Assembly: GCF_010499245.1 (NCBI RefSeq)
Contig: NZ_JAAGOW010000003.1
Coordinates: 372,001 to 436,000 of the forward strand
Origin: Variovorax sp. WS11
GTDB lineage: Bacteria; Pseudomonadota; Gammaproteobacteria; Burkholderiales; Burkholderiaceae_C
Direction of reading: 5' to 3'
Length of the DNA stretch: 64,000 nucleotides
Both the position numbers and the translations under genes were made by a program. The notes under the pieces were generated by a model, which was not told the DNA's origin, searched no databases, and saw only the letters and a program-made list of their open reading frames with translations. Each line of letters opens with the position of its first letter. Position 1 is the first letter of the stretch. Positions 16,176-24,561 of the stretch are shown here, one piece after another.

Positions 16176-17147
16176 ATGTCTTCCCCCACGCTCAACGCGC
16201 TCGTGCACACCATGCGCTACGAGGCCGAGGGCATCGTCAGCGTCGAATTCCGCCCGGCTTCGCCGGAGGTGGATTTCCCCGCCTTCGAGGCCGGCTCGCA
16301 CATCGATTTGCATCTGCCCAACGGGCTGGTGCGCAGCTACTCGCTGTGCAATCCGGCCAGCGACCGCCAGCGCTACGTGGTCGGCGTGGCCAACGACCGC
16401 AAGAGCCGCGGCGGCTCGCGCTACGTGCACCAGCAGTTGCGCGTGGGCATGACGCTGCCGATCTCGGCGCCGCGCAACAACTTCCACCTGGAGGAGGGCG
16501 CCGAGCGCTCGGTGCTGGTGGCCGGCGGCATCGGCGTGACGCCCATCTGGTGCATGCTGCAGCGCCTGGTCGCCATCGGCAAGCCGGTGGAGATGATCTA
16601 CTGCGCGCGCACCCGCAAGGAGGCGGCCTTCTGCGACGCGATCGAGGCGCTGGCGCGCGAGAACCAGGTCGCGCTGACCTGGCATTTCGATGCCGACAAG
16701 GGCGCGCCGCCCGATCTCGCGGCGATGCTGGGCGGCAAGAGCGCGGGCAGCCATTTCTATTGCTGCGGCCCCGCGCCCATGCTCGACGCCTTCGAGAAGC
16801 ACTGCGAGCAGCTGGGCTACGCGAATGCGCACGTCGAGCGTTTCGCCGCCGCCCACGTGGAGGCGCCCAGCGCCACCGAGGCTTACGTGGTCGAGTGCGC
16901 GAAGAGCGGCAAGAGCGTTGAAGTGCCGCCGGGCAAGTCCATCCTCGACAGCCTGATCGACGCCGGCCTCAATCCCGACCACAGCTGCAAGGAAGGCGTG
17001 TGCGGCGCCTGCGAGACGAAGATCGTCTCGGCGGGTGAGATCGAGCACCGCGACGGCATCCTCACCAAGGCCGAACGAGCCGCCAACAAGACCATGATGA
17101 TCTGCGTCTCGCAGTGCAGGCGTGGGCCACTGGTGCTGGACATCTAG
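16176..17147 (+). CDS. Rieske oxygenase reductase (PDR/VanB family)
   Basis: A 323-residue electron-transfer flavoprotein, phthalate dioxygenase reductase family. The FMN-binding RSYSLCNP motif, the NADH-binding GGIGVTPIWCML and a C-terminal plant-type ferredoxin domain (CKEGVCGACETK plus the last Cys in MICVSQC) are in the expected order. Start ATG at 16176. It passes electrons from NADH through FMN and 2Fe-2S to the Rieske oxygenase directly upstream. Both genes are almost certainly one transcription unit. Confidence 0.92.
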   Translation: MSSPTLNALVHTMRYEAEGIVSVEFRPASPEVDFPAFEAGSHIDLHLPNGLVRSYSLCNPASDRQRYVVGVANDRKSRGGSRYVHQQLRVGMTLPISAPRNNFHLEEGAERSVLVAGGIGVTPIWCMLQRLVAIGKPVEMIYCARTRKEAAFCDAIEALARENQVALTWHFDADKGAPPDLAAMLGGKSAGSHFYCCGPAPMLDAFEKHCEQLGYANAHVERFAAAHVEAPSATEAYVVECAKSGKSVEVPPGKSILDSLIDAGLNPDHSCKEGVCGACETKIVSAGEIEHRDGILTKAERAANKTMMICVSQCRRGPLVLDI

Positions 17148-17186
17148 TCATCTGGTTTCCCAACTCTCTCTCTCTCGAAAAATCCA

Positions 17187-18293
17187 ATGAAAAAGTCTTT
17201 TGTGGCCGCGGCCGCATGCGCGGCTGCGGCCGGCGCCTGCGCGCAAGCGAATTCCGTCCAGGTCTTCGGCGTCGTGGATGCTGCCGTCACCTACACCACC
17301 GGGTCGGGCAACGGCTCCTCCAGCAAATGGCAGCTGACCAACAGCGGCAACACCTTCAGCCGGCTGGGCTTCCGCGGCACCGAAGATCTTGGCGGCGGCC
17401 TGGCCGCCGGCTTCTGGCTCGAGGCGGGGCTGCAGAACGACAACGGCACGGGCTTCGGCACGAACAGCAACAACCAGGCGAGCGGCGCGACCGCTCCGGG
17501 CCTGATGACCTTCAACCGGCGCTCCACGGTGAGCTTCTCCGGCGGTTTCGGCGAGCTGCGGCTGGGCCGCGACTACACGCCGACCTTCTGGAACACGGCG
17601 CTCTACGATCCCTTCGGCACCGGCGGCGGCATCGGCGCGAACCAGCTGTACTTCTCGGGCCTGGGCGGCCTCACGGCGCCGACAGGCACGCGCGCCTCGA
17701 ACAGCATCGGCTACTTCCTGCCGCCGAACCTGGGCGGCTTCTACGGGCAGGCGATGTACGCCATGGGCGAGAACGACAACCGGTCCGTGCTGCCGGGCAC
17801 ACTGCGCTCGAACCGGGACGACGGCGACTATGCGGGCATTCGCGTGGGCTATCTCAATGGCCCGTTCAACGTGACGCTCGCCACCGGCAAGACCCGCTAC
17901 GCGACCGGCGACCTGCGGGTGTCGAACATCGGCGCCTCCTATGTCTTCGAGTCGCTGATGAGCCTCAGGCTGATGGGCGAGGTCTACAGCGAATCGCTGG
18001 GTGCGGTCGACGGCAAGGGCGCGCTCTTGGGCTTCATCCTTCCGGTCGGCGTGGGCGAGATCAAGGCCTCGTATGCGCGCTACAAGCGCGAGCCCGTGGG
18101 CAATGTGCCGGAGCCGACGACGTCGAAGCTGGCGCTGGGCTATGTCTACAACCTGTCGAAGCGCACGGCGCTCTATGGCACCCTGGCCTACCTGCGCAAC
18201 CGCAATGGCGCGACGCAGGCGCTCGCCGGCTCGATCACGACGCCCAACGGGTCTTCGAAGGGCACCGAGTTCGGCATGCGTCACACCTTCTAG
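17187..18293 (+). CDS. Gram-negative outer membrane porin
   Basis: A 368-residue 16-strand trimeric porin of the betaproteobacterial type. The signal peptide (MKKSFVAAAACAAAAG...CAQA) is followed by the usual SVQVFGVVDAAVTY first strand, glycine/asparagine-rich loops, and ends in RHTF with the C-terminal Phe needed for outer-membrane assembly. It closes the catabolic operon and likely lets the aromatic acid across the outer membrane. Convergent with the GAF gene, whose stop is 16 bases away; no obvious hairpin in between. Confidence 0.9.
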   Translation: MKKSFVAAAACAAAAGACAQANSVQVFGVVDAAVTYTTGSGNGSSSKWQLTNSGNTFSRLGFRGTEDLGGGLAAGFWLEAGLQNDNGTGFGTNSNNQASGATAPGLMTFNRRSTVSFSGGFGELRLGRDYTPTFWNTALYDPFGTGGGIGANQLYFSGLGGLTAPTGTRASNSIGYFLPPNLGGFYGQAMYAMGENDNRSVLPGTLRSNRDDGDYAGIRVGYLNGPFNVTLATGKTRYATGDLRVSNIGASYVFESLMSLRLMGEVYSESLGAVDGKGALLGFILPVGVGEIKASYARYKREPVGNVPEPTTSKLALGYVYNLSKRTALYGTLAYLRNRNGATQALAGSITTPNGSSKGTEFGMRHTF

Positions 18294-18309
18294 GCGCGAC
18301 CCTGCGCGT

Positions 18310-18765
18310 TCAGTCGAGGTAGTCGAGGAAGAGGGGAATCACGTCCTGGAGGAAGGCGGCCTCCTCTTCGGCGATGCTGCGCGGCTCCACGTCGAAGTGG
18401 ATGAAGCTGCCGTAGAGCGTCCCGTCCTCGCGCCTCAGCACGCGGCCGTAGTAGGACTCGACGAGGCCATCGTAGGGGCTCACCAGGCCCTGGTCCCTGG
18501 AGGCATGGTGGGTCGCGAACTCGCCCTCGCGGATGACGAAGTCGCAGAAGCTCTTGTCCAGCGGCACGGCCTTGAGCCAGCTGCGGTATTCGGAGCCGCG
18601 ATCGAAGACATGGACGGCTTCCATGGTCTCACCGGTCAGCTTGTAGATGGCCGTGTAGCGGTACGGCGTCCGGTCGTTGAGCAGGGCCAGCGCGGGACGG
18701 ATCCCGTGCTTGGCAAGAACACTGCGAACTGCCGCCGTCTGGGCGGGCAAGTCGATCTCGTGCAT
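18310..18765 (-). CDS. GAF-domain protein
   Basis: A 151-residue protein that is essentially a single GAF-like domain. The fold start (VRSVLAKHGIRPALALLNDRTPYRYTAIYKL is the first helix-strand unit; key pieces TPYRYTAIY) and the SFCDFVIREGEF strand-loop segment match GAF sensors. There is no output domain, so it may bind a ligand and act on a partner protein, or be a stand-alone sensor. It lies between the porin and a 224-base gap (18766-18989) in which I see no gene. Ligand unknown. Confidence 0.65.
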   Translation of the reverse strand: MHEIDLPAQTAAVRSVLAKHGIRPALALLNDRTPYRYTAIYKLTGETMEAVHVFDRGSEYRSWLKAVPLDKSFCDFVIREGEFATHHASRDQGLVSPYDGLVESYYGRVLRREDGTLYGSFIHFDVEPRSIAEEEAAFLQDVIPLFLDYLD

Positions 18766-18989
18766 GAGGATCCGAGGGGTGGGCGAGGGCAGATTTGACG
18801 CGGAGGGTTGACGGGAATTCTAGGAAGGGCTCGCCACCGGCAACTGACTTCGACGGCAATCTCCGCGACCGAGTGGGGCGATTGCGCGTTGCCATCCTCA
18901 GGTCACAGCATGCGCTGATGATGCAGCGTCGCTCTGCATGACACGGGCATGAAGACCAAAGGCCTACATGCGCGAAGCGGGTCGTTCGT

Positions 18990-19751
18990 TCATCTGGAAT
19001 CGACACCGGATCGCGCCCCGCACAGCCCATCCACCAGGGCCCGCATGCGCTCCCAGTGCGAGCCTTCCCAGAACACGCCCCGGCACACATCGCAGGTGCT
19101 GAAGCGCTGGTAGCGCTCGCGCACCGACGGCGGCAATGCGGCGGCGACCTGCGCCTTGTCGATCCCGCGCAAGGGCGCGTTGCAGTTGAGGCAGAGCGTG
19201 AAAGGCCGCGCGCTGCGCGCCAGGTCGAGCCGGTCGAAGATCTCGCGCAACTGCTGCGCCGAATGCAGGGCGTGCACGTAGCAGCCATGCGTGACCCCAC
19301 GGCGCTTGAGCAGCTCGCGGTCCCGCGTGAGCACGATGCGTTCCTGCGCGCCGGCGATGCGCTCGATCTCGTCGTCCTGGAAATGGTTGTCGTACAGGGT
19401 GTCGAAGCCGGTCATGCGCAACAGCCGGGCCAGACCGCCCAGATGCGCATCGGCGACGAAGCGCGTGCAGCGCAAAGCCTGGGCGCGAACGCGCAGCAGC
19501 GGCGTGACGTCGAGCGCTTCGAACTTCGGGTAGACGGCCACGCGGTCGCCTTCCCGCAGCAGGGCGCCGAAGCCGGACGACTCGCCGTTGAGCAGCACCA
19601 GCTCGACCTCGGTATGGGGCACGCCGAGCGCCTCGATCATGTGCTTGGTGGTCGCCCGGCGCGCGCAGGGGCAGGAGAACGCGCGCCTGCGCCGCTCGGG
19701 CGCAAGGAAGTCGTTCAGCTCCTCGTAGAAGCGGAAGGTCGCCGTGACCAT
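18990..19751 (-). CDS. Mut7-C RNase / ubiquitin-like fusion protein
   Basis: A 253-residue two-part protein. The N-terminal ~85 residues are a ubiquitin-like (Ub-Mut7C) domain (ATFRFYEELNDFL ... GDRVAVYPKFEALD). The rest is a Mut7-C domain, a PIN-related nuclease fold, with acidic residues in FVADAHLGGLARLLRMTG, TLYDNHFQDDEI and VLTRDREL, plus four zinc-like cysteines (CLNCNAP and CDVCRG). Proteins of this family are predicted RNases of unknown target. It stands alone on the minus strand, 25 bases upstream of a YbaK-like gene's stop. Confidence 0.85.
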   Translation of the reverse strand: MVTATFRFYEELNDFLAPERRRRAFSCPCARRATTKHMIEALGVPHTEVELVLLNGESSGFGALLREGDRVAVYPKFEALDVTPLLRVRAQALRCTRFVADAHLGGLARLLRMTGFDTLYDNHFQDDEIERIAGAQERIVLTRDRELLKRRGVTHGCYVHALHSAQQLREIFDRLDLARSARPFTLCLNCNAPLRGIDKAQVAAALPPSVRERYQRFSTCDVCRGVFWEGSHWERMRALVDGLCGARSGVDSR

Positions 19752-19776
19752 GGGCGCACAGCCGCCGCGGCTGCCC

Positions 19777-20256
19777 TCAATGCATCGGCGACTTGCTGAA
19801 GCTCCCGTGCGGCTGGGCGCGCATCAGCTCGTGGAACTGGTCGTGCGACATCCGCAGCAGCTGCGCGTGGTCGCCGACCTCCATGTAGACGACCTCGTTG
19901 CTTTCGAGCTCGTCGTCGACGAGGGTCGGGATGCCCCAGGCCATGCCGACCGGCGGCACCGCGCCGCGCTCGCAGTCCTGGAACAGCGCGGCGATGCGAT
20001 CCTCGTCGGCCAGCCGCAGCCGGTAGCGGCCGGCCAGGCGGGAGAACTCGCCCACCATGAGGACCCGGTCCGCGGGCAGGACGGCCATCACGCAGCCGTC
20101 GTCGTCCTGGAGGATGACCGATTTGGCCAGCTGGCTCGCAGGAACATGGGCGCTGCGCGCCGTCTCCGCGCTGCTGCGGCTGTGCTCATGCGTGCAGATC
20201 TCGTACCGGGCGCCGCGCTGGTCGAGGTAACTGGTCAGATGCGAGGGGAGGGACAT
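19777..20256 (-). CDS. YbaK/EbsC family aminoacyl-tRNA deacylase
   Basis: A 159-residue YbaK/ProX-like protein that removes misacylated amino acids from tRNA. Start ATG at 20256 follows an AAGGAGA site. The fold start SLPSHLTSYLDQRG, the conserved Lys in LAKSVILQDDDG, and the late-domain FSRLAGRYRLRLADE are as in the family. It has no synthetase fusion. Some YbaK-type paralogues act on D-amino acids or are stress genes, so the exact tRNA substrate is not read from sequence. The frame that extends upstream into the MFS gene is a shadow. Confidence 0.82.
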   Translation of the reverse strand: MSLPSHLTSYLDQRGARYEICTHEHSRSSAETARSAHVPASQLAKSVILQDDDGCVMAVLPADRVLMVGEFSRLAGRYRLRLADEDRIAALFQDCERGAVPPVGMAWGIPTLVDDELESNEVVYMEVGDHAQLLRMSHDQFHELMRAQPHGSFSKSPMH

Positions 20257-20363
20257 GGCATCTCCTTGTGCGAAGTCGCCGGCCCGGTCCGACGCGGCCC
20301 AGGCCGTCCCGGCAGTTTGCGCCCGCCACCGACCGATCGCAAGAGTCGGCGGGATGTCCTGCC

Positions 20364-20387
20364 CCCTCTCCCGCTCGCGGGAGAGGG
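20364..20387. repeat. REP-like hairpin
   Basis: CCCTCTCCCGC (20364-20374) and GCGGGAGAGGG (20377-20387) are perfect 11-base inverted arms around TC, followed by CTGGGGTGAGGGT. This shape is typical of widespread intergenic palindromes in proteobacterial genomes. It lies between the MFS stop and the YbaK gene and could act as a terminator for the MFS operon, but lacks a T-run on either strand. Copy number elsewhere cannot be checked here. Confidence 0.6.
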
Positions 20388-20408
20388 CTGGGGTGAGGGT
20401 CTGCGCCC

Positions 20409-21707
20409 TCAGCCCCGCCCCGCCTTCCGCCGATACAACGCCAGCGTCGCCACCAGCCCGCACAGCGCCGCGATGCTGATCCAGTACGCCGGCGCCGCCT
20501 TGTCCGCCGTGGCCTCGATCAGCCAGGTCGACACCGCCGGCGTGAAGCCGCCGAAGAGCGCGGTGGCCAGGCTGTAGGCCAGCGAGAAGCCGACCACGCG
20601 CACCTGCACCGGCATCACCTCGGTGAGCGCGACCACCATCGCGCCGTTGTACATGCCGAACAGGAAGGAGAACCAAAGCAGCACATCCAGCATGCGGCCG
20701 AAGCTGGGCGCCGCGGCCAGCCAGGACATCGCCGGGTAGGCCGTGAGAATGGCTAGCACGGTCATCGCGATCAGCAGGGGCTTGCGGCCGAGGCGGTCGG
20801 AGATCGCGCCACCCACCGGCAGCCAGATGAAGTTGGAGACGGCGACCAGCAGTGTGACGACCAGACTGTCCTTCGCGCTCAGGTGCAGCACGGTGCGGCC
20901 GAAGGTGGGCGTGTAGACGGTGATCAGGTAGAAGGTGGCGGTGGTCATCGCCACCAGCAGCATGCCGGCCAGCACGATGCGCCAGTTCTGCCGCATCGAC
21001 GCAGCCACTTCGCGCGTGGTCGGATGGTGCGTCCGGGCGCGGAAGGCCTCGGTCTCCTGCAGCGAGCGGCGCAGCAGGAAGATGCAGGGAATGATCATGC
21101 AACCGACGAAGAAGGGGATGCGCCAGCCCCAGGCGCCGAGGTCTTCGGGCGTCAACAGCTCGTTGAGCGCGAAGCCCAGCGCCGCGGCCAGCACGATCGC
21201 CACCTGCTGGCTGGCCGACTGCCAGGCTGTGTAGAAGCCCTTGTTGCCGGGCGTAGCCATCTCCGACAGGTAGACCGAGACGCCGCCCAGCTCCGCGCCG
21301 GCGGAGAAGCCCTGCAGCAGCCGGCCGAGCAGCACCAGCGCGGGCGCGAGCAGGCCGATCGAGGCATAGCCCGGCACGAAGGCGATCAGCACCGTGCCGC
21401 TGGCCATGATGGAGAGCGTGACGATCAGGCCCTTGCGGCGGCCGACCTCGTCGATGTAGGCGCCGAGCACGATGGCGCCCAGCGGCCGCATCAGGAAGCC
21501 GGCGCCGAAGACCGCGAAGGTCAGCATCAGCGAGGCGAAGTCGCTGCTCGTCGGAAAGAAGGCGTGGGCGATCGAGGTCGCGTAGAAGCCGAAGAGGAAG
21601 AAGTCGAACTGCTCGAGGAAATTGCCGCTCGTGACGCGCAGAACCGCGCCGAGCTTGGAGCTCGAGGCAGGCGCGGGTGTGCCGTCGGCCAGGATGGCTG
21701 AACTCAT
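20409..21707 (-). CDS. MFS transporter, citrate/metabolite-H+ symporter type
   Basis: A 432-residue twelve-helix carrier of the metabolite:H+ symporter (MHS) subgroup. It has the GNFLEQFDFFLFGFYA first-helix signature, the loop 2-3 motif GAYIDEVGRRKGL, and the RLLQGFSAGAELGG stretch of helix 4-5. Citrate, tricarballylate and alpha-ketoglutarate carriers are the closest type. It is the last gene of the minus-strand operon containing the ATP-citrate-lyase-like pair, so uptake of a citrate-like acid for that pathway is the natural reading. The substrate is inferred from context. Confidence 0.87.
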   Translation of the reverse strand: MSSAILADGTPAPASSSKLGAVLRVTSGNFLEQFDFFLFGFYATSIAHAFFPTSSDFASLMLTFAVFGAGFLMRPLGAIVLGAYIDEVGRRKGLIVTLSIMASGTVLIAFVPGYASIGLLAPALVLLGRLLQGFSAGAELGGVSVYLSEMATPGNKGFYTAWQSASQQVAIVLAAALGFALNELLTPEDLGAWGWRIPFFVGCMIIPCIFLLRRSLQETEAFRARTHHPTTREVAASMRQNWRIVLAGMLLVAMTTATFYLITVYTPTFGRTVLHLSAKDSLVVTLLVAVSNFIWLPVGGAISDRLGRKPLLIAMTVLAILTAYPAMSWLAAAPSFGRMLDVLLWFSFLFGMYNGAMVVALTEVMPVQVRVVGFSLAYSLATALFGGFTPAVSTWLIEATADKAAPAYWISIAALCGLVATLALYRRKAGRG

Positions 21708-21821
21708 GGGGACTCTCCAGTGGTGTATGAGGTTTTGGCGGAGAAGGAAATGGACAGGGTCCGCAGACCCTATCTCAGGCGTGCTTGCGGCACCCTGACC
21801 AGCAGCTGAATTCGTGCCGGC

Positions 21822-24545
21822 TCAGGCGACGAATTTGCAGAGGGATGCGACCGTACGCGTGTCCATGTTGCGGCCGCGGTTGAGGTGGTCGTCGATCTCG
21901 GCGGCGCAACCCAGCATGCGCGGGTACAGGAAGATCGTGAACGCGGCGGTTTCGAGATCGCGCTCGCCGATCTCGCCGGACTGCAGCGGCTTCCACAGCA
22001 TCTTGAGGAGCAGGGCGGCGATCACCGCATCCACGTTCACGCAGTAGACGTTGCGCGAGACGCCGGCATCGAAGAGCTGCTGCACCAGCGCACGGTAGAA
22101 GTCGTGGAACACGTTGTGGTCGCCCCGCGACTCGCGCAGCTTCGCGATGAAGACCTCGCGCGGGTCGAGGTTGACCGGCTTGTCCTTGAAGACCGGGTGG
22201 TTCACGCCCGGCAGCTTGGCGATGTCCAGGCTGCCTGCGCTCTTCTTGCGGGTCTTGTACTGCGCGTACTGGTCGACCGCCTTCGCGGCGAGCGCCTTGA
22301 GATCCACGCCGTGCTCCGGGGCGCCCGGATCGTCGAGCCCGCTGCCCTTGAACTGCTCGATCAGGTAGGCGATGCCCTCGTAGCCGTTGCCGCCGTGCGC
22401 ATAGCCGGTGTGCGTGAGGAAGCCGACCAGCGCCTTGTTGAGCTGCACCCGCTCGGGCTGCTCGGGGCCGTCCGCCGAGACCGCGCCCTTGGCGCCCTGG
22501 GCCGAGATGGCGCCGGGCCCGTTGGTCAGCAGCAGGCCGACCAGGGTCTGGAAGGCGAAGAGGTCGTTCTCGCCCGGCGTGCGGCCGAGGAGGGCGGCGA
22601 AGGCGATCTCGCCGAGGCTTGCGCTCTCGAGCATCTGCTTTTGCGCGATGCCGCAGAAGCCATCGGGCGCGTGCCGCGCGGCATCGGCCGAGGCACCGAT
22701 CAGCGTGCCGAAGAGCTGCAGCCACCACGGGAAGTTCTGGGCCGTGAGCAGCGAGATGCGCTTGCGCGACAGCGGCCCCCAGGCCAAGGTGGCCGAGACC
22801 GCGGCCAGCGCGGCCGCCTCGGTCGGATGGCCGGGGAGGCCCTGCAGCCAGCGCAGGAACACCGAGCGGCCGCCGCGTGCCTGCACGCCGGCCAGCAGGG
22901 CCTGGGCACGGGCGTCGGGCGTGTCGGTCGTGAGCGCGGGCGCGTCCGCCGTGTCGATCTGCGCGATGTCGAAGCTGTCGCTGAGCGAGGCTCCGAACTC
23001 GTTGCCGAGGCCCGCGGCATGGAAGCGCTCGAGCATGAAGCCCAGCGCCTCGCGCGCCGCCTGCTGGCGCTTCGGCCCGACGATGGCGGCCGCCGCGGCC
23101 AGCACCGAATTGGGCGCGTTGCCGGCCTCGCGGCTGGCTTGCGCCGCCGCCAGCTCGGGCCGGCCGTGCAGGTTGATGTGGGCCGCGACCGTGGGTGCGA
23201 TCAGCTTTCGGTCGTTCTCGCCGCCGGCATCGTGCAGCAGCGCCAATGCGACGTTCGATTCCAGCGAGAGCGTGGCCGCGTCCAGCATGCTGGTGCCGTG
23301 CAGGCTGCTGACCTGCGTTTTCGCGTCCATCTGCGAGGCGCCCGAGGCGTCCTTCATCGTCTGGCGCGGCACCACGCCGCCGATCTGGGTGTTGAGCAGC
23401 GCCACCTGCTCGCCGTAAGGGGCGAGCGCCTGTACCACCGCCGGGCGCAGCTCTGCCGGCAGGTCCAGGCCCTCGTCGGAACCGAACCAGGGCTTGAGCG
23501 CCAGCGTGCCCTCGGGCGCGAAGTCGGGGAGGGTGGCGTTGGCGCGCATCACCGCCGTCAGCGCGGCCGGGATGTGGGCGATGTTGGTGACCAGCGCGCC
23601 CTTGGCCGAGAACACCGGATTGTCGGGCGTGAAGATGCCGTCGACGCCGAACTTCTCCATGAACCAGCGTTCCTTCGCCAGCGCGTCGTCAGAGCCGCCG
23701 GCCATCGCGCCGGCATGGCCGACCGCGCGCGTGAGCTTGCTCTTCCAGCGGCCCACGACGCAGGCCACCACCGGCTTGTTGAACTTCGCGTCGAGCTCGT
23801 AGTAGCCACCGGGCTCGCAGTACAGCACCGCAGCCTTGCTGCGCGCATCGTTGGCGAGCGCGAAGGCGAACTCGGGCGCGGCATAGTGGATGTAGACGTC
23901 CTTGCCCGAGGAGATCACGGTGGTGGTGCCCCAGCCCGCCATGCGCAGGTACTGCGCGATGGTGGTGGAGAAGCCGCCCGAGTTGGAGAAGATCGCGATC
24001 GAGCCCGGCCGCAGCGAGTCGCTGGGCTTGTCGCCGCCCAGGGCGCCGCCGACGCGCACCTGGTTCCACGAGTCGGCCACGCCCAGGCCGTTGGCGCCGA
24101 AGATGTCGATGCCGTTTTGCTGGCCCATGGCGCGGATCTCGCGCGCGTCGTGCACGGCGATCTTCTCGGTGATGATGAAGATCTTGCGCAGCTCCGGATT
24201 CACGCGGATCAGTTCAGCCACGCCGTCGCGTGCCGCCGAGGGCGGCAGGTACACCACGCCGCAGTTGAAGCGGTGGCCCGCCGCCAGCCCGTCGCGCACG
24301 TTGTTGAACACGGGGATGTCGCCGATGGGCGTTTCCAGCACCGCGCCGCCCTTGCCGGGCGCGGTGCCGAAGACCACGTTGCCGCCCGAGTAGGCATGGC
24401 TCACCGGCGTGACCTCGCTCGATTCGCCGCCCAGGATGTTGAGCACGCAGACGCGGTCCTCGCGCGAGGCGACCTGCGTGAGCGAGCTGATGCCGACGTG
24501 GTACTTGAAGTCGCCCACGCCTGTCTTCTGCCAGCTGGATTGCAT
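21822..24545 (-). CDS. ATP-citrate-lyase-like large subunit (CoA ligase alpha + citrate synthase-like)
   Basis: A 907-residue fusion. Residues ~1-330 are a succinyl-CoA-synthetase alpha-like part, with a CoA-binding stretch (NILGGESSEVTPVSHAYSG, IFSNSGGFSTTIAQYLRMAGW) and the phosphohistidine region GHAGAMAGGSDD (His277). Residues ~640-907 resemble citrate synthase/ATP-citrate-lyase: GVNHPVFKDKP, CVNVDAVIAALLLKML and YPRMLGCAAEIDDHLNRG. About 300 residues between are longer than in the ~610-residue bacterial AclA and poorly conserved to it. Expected reaction: ATP-driven CoA attachment to a citrate-like acid, then cleavage to acetyl-CoA and an oxo acid. 16 bases after the ATP-grasp partner. 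True substrate open. Confidence 0.78.
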   Translation of the reverse strand: MQSSWQKTGVGDFKYHVGISSLTQVASREDRVCVLNILGGESSEVTPVSHAYSGGNVVFGTAPGKGGAVLETPIGDIPVFNNVRDGLAAGHRFNCGVVYLPPSAARDGVAELIRVNPELRKIFIITEKIAVHDAREIRAMGQQNGIDIFGANGLGVADSWNQVRVGGALGGDKPSDSLRPGSIAIFSNSGGFSTTIAQYLRMAGWGTTTVISSGKDVYIHYAAPEFAFALANDARSKAAVLYCEPGGYYELDAKFNKPVVACVVGRWKSKLTRAVGHAGAMAGGSDDALAKERWFMEKFGVDGIFTPDNPVFSAKGALVTNIAHIPAALTAVMRANATLPDFAPEGTLALKPWFGSDEGLDLPAELRPAVVQALAPYGEQVALLNTQIGGVVPRQTMKDASGASQMDAKTQVSSLHGTSMLDAATLSLESNVALALLHDAGGENDRKLIAPTVAAHINLHGRPELAAAQASREAGNAPNSVLAAAAAIVGPKRQQAAREALGFMLERFHAAGLGNEFGASLSDSFDIAQIDTADAPALTTDTPDARAQALLAGVQARGGRSVFLRWLQGLPGHPTEAAALAAVSATLAWGPLSRKRISLLTAQNFPWWLQLFGTLIGASADAARHAPDGFCGIAQKQMLESASLGEIAFAALLGRTPGENDLFAFQTLVGLLLTNGPGAISAQGAKGAVSADGPEQPERVQLNKALVGFLTHTGYAHGGNGYEGIAYLIEQFKGSGLDDPGAPEHGVDLKALAAKAVDQYAQYKTRKKSAGSLDIAKLPGVNHPVFKDKPVNLDPREVFIAKLRESRGDHNVFHDFYRALVQQLFDAGVSRNVYCVNVDAVIAALLLKMLWKPLQSGEIGERDLETAAFTIFLYPRMLGCAAEIDDHLNRGRNMDTRTVASLCKFVA

Positions 24546-24561
24546 GATTCTTTGCTCCCTT

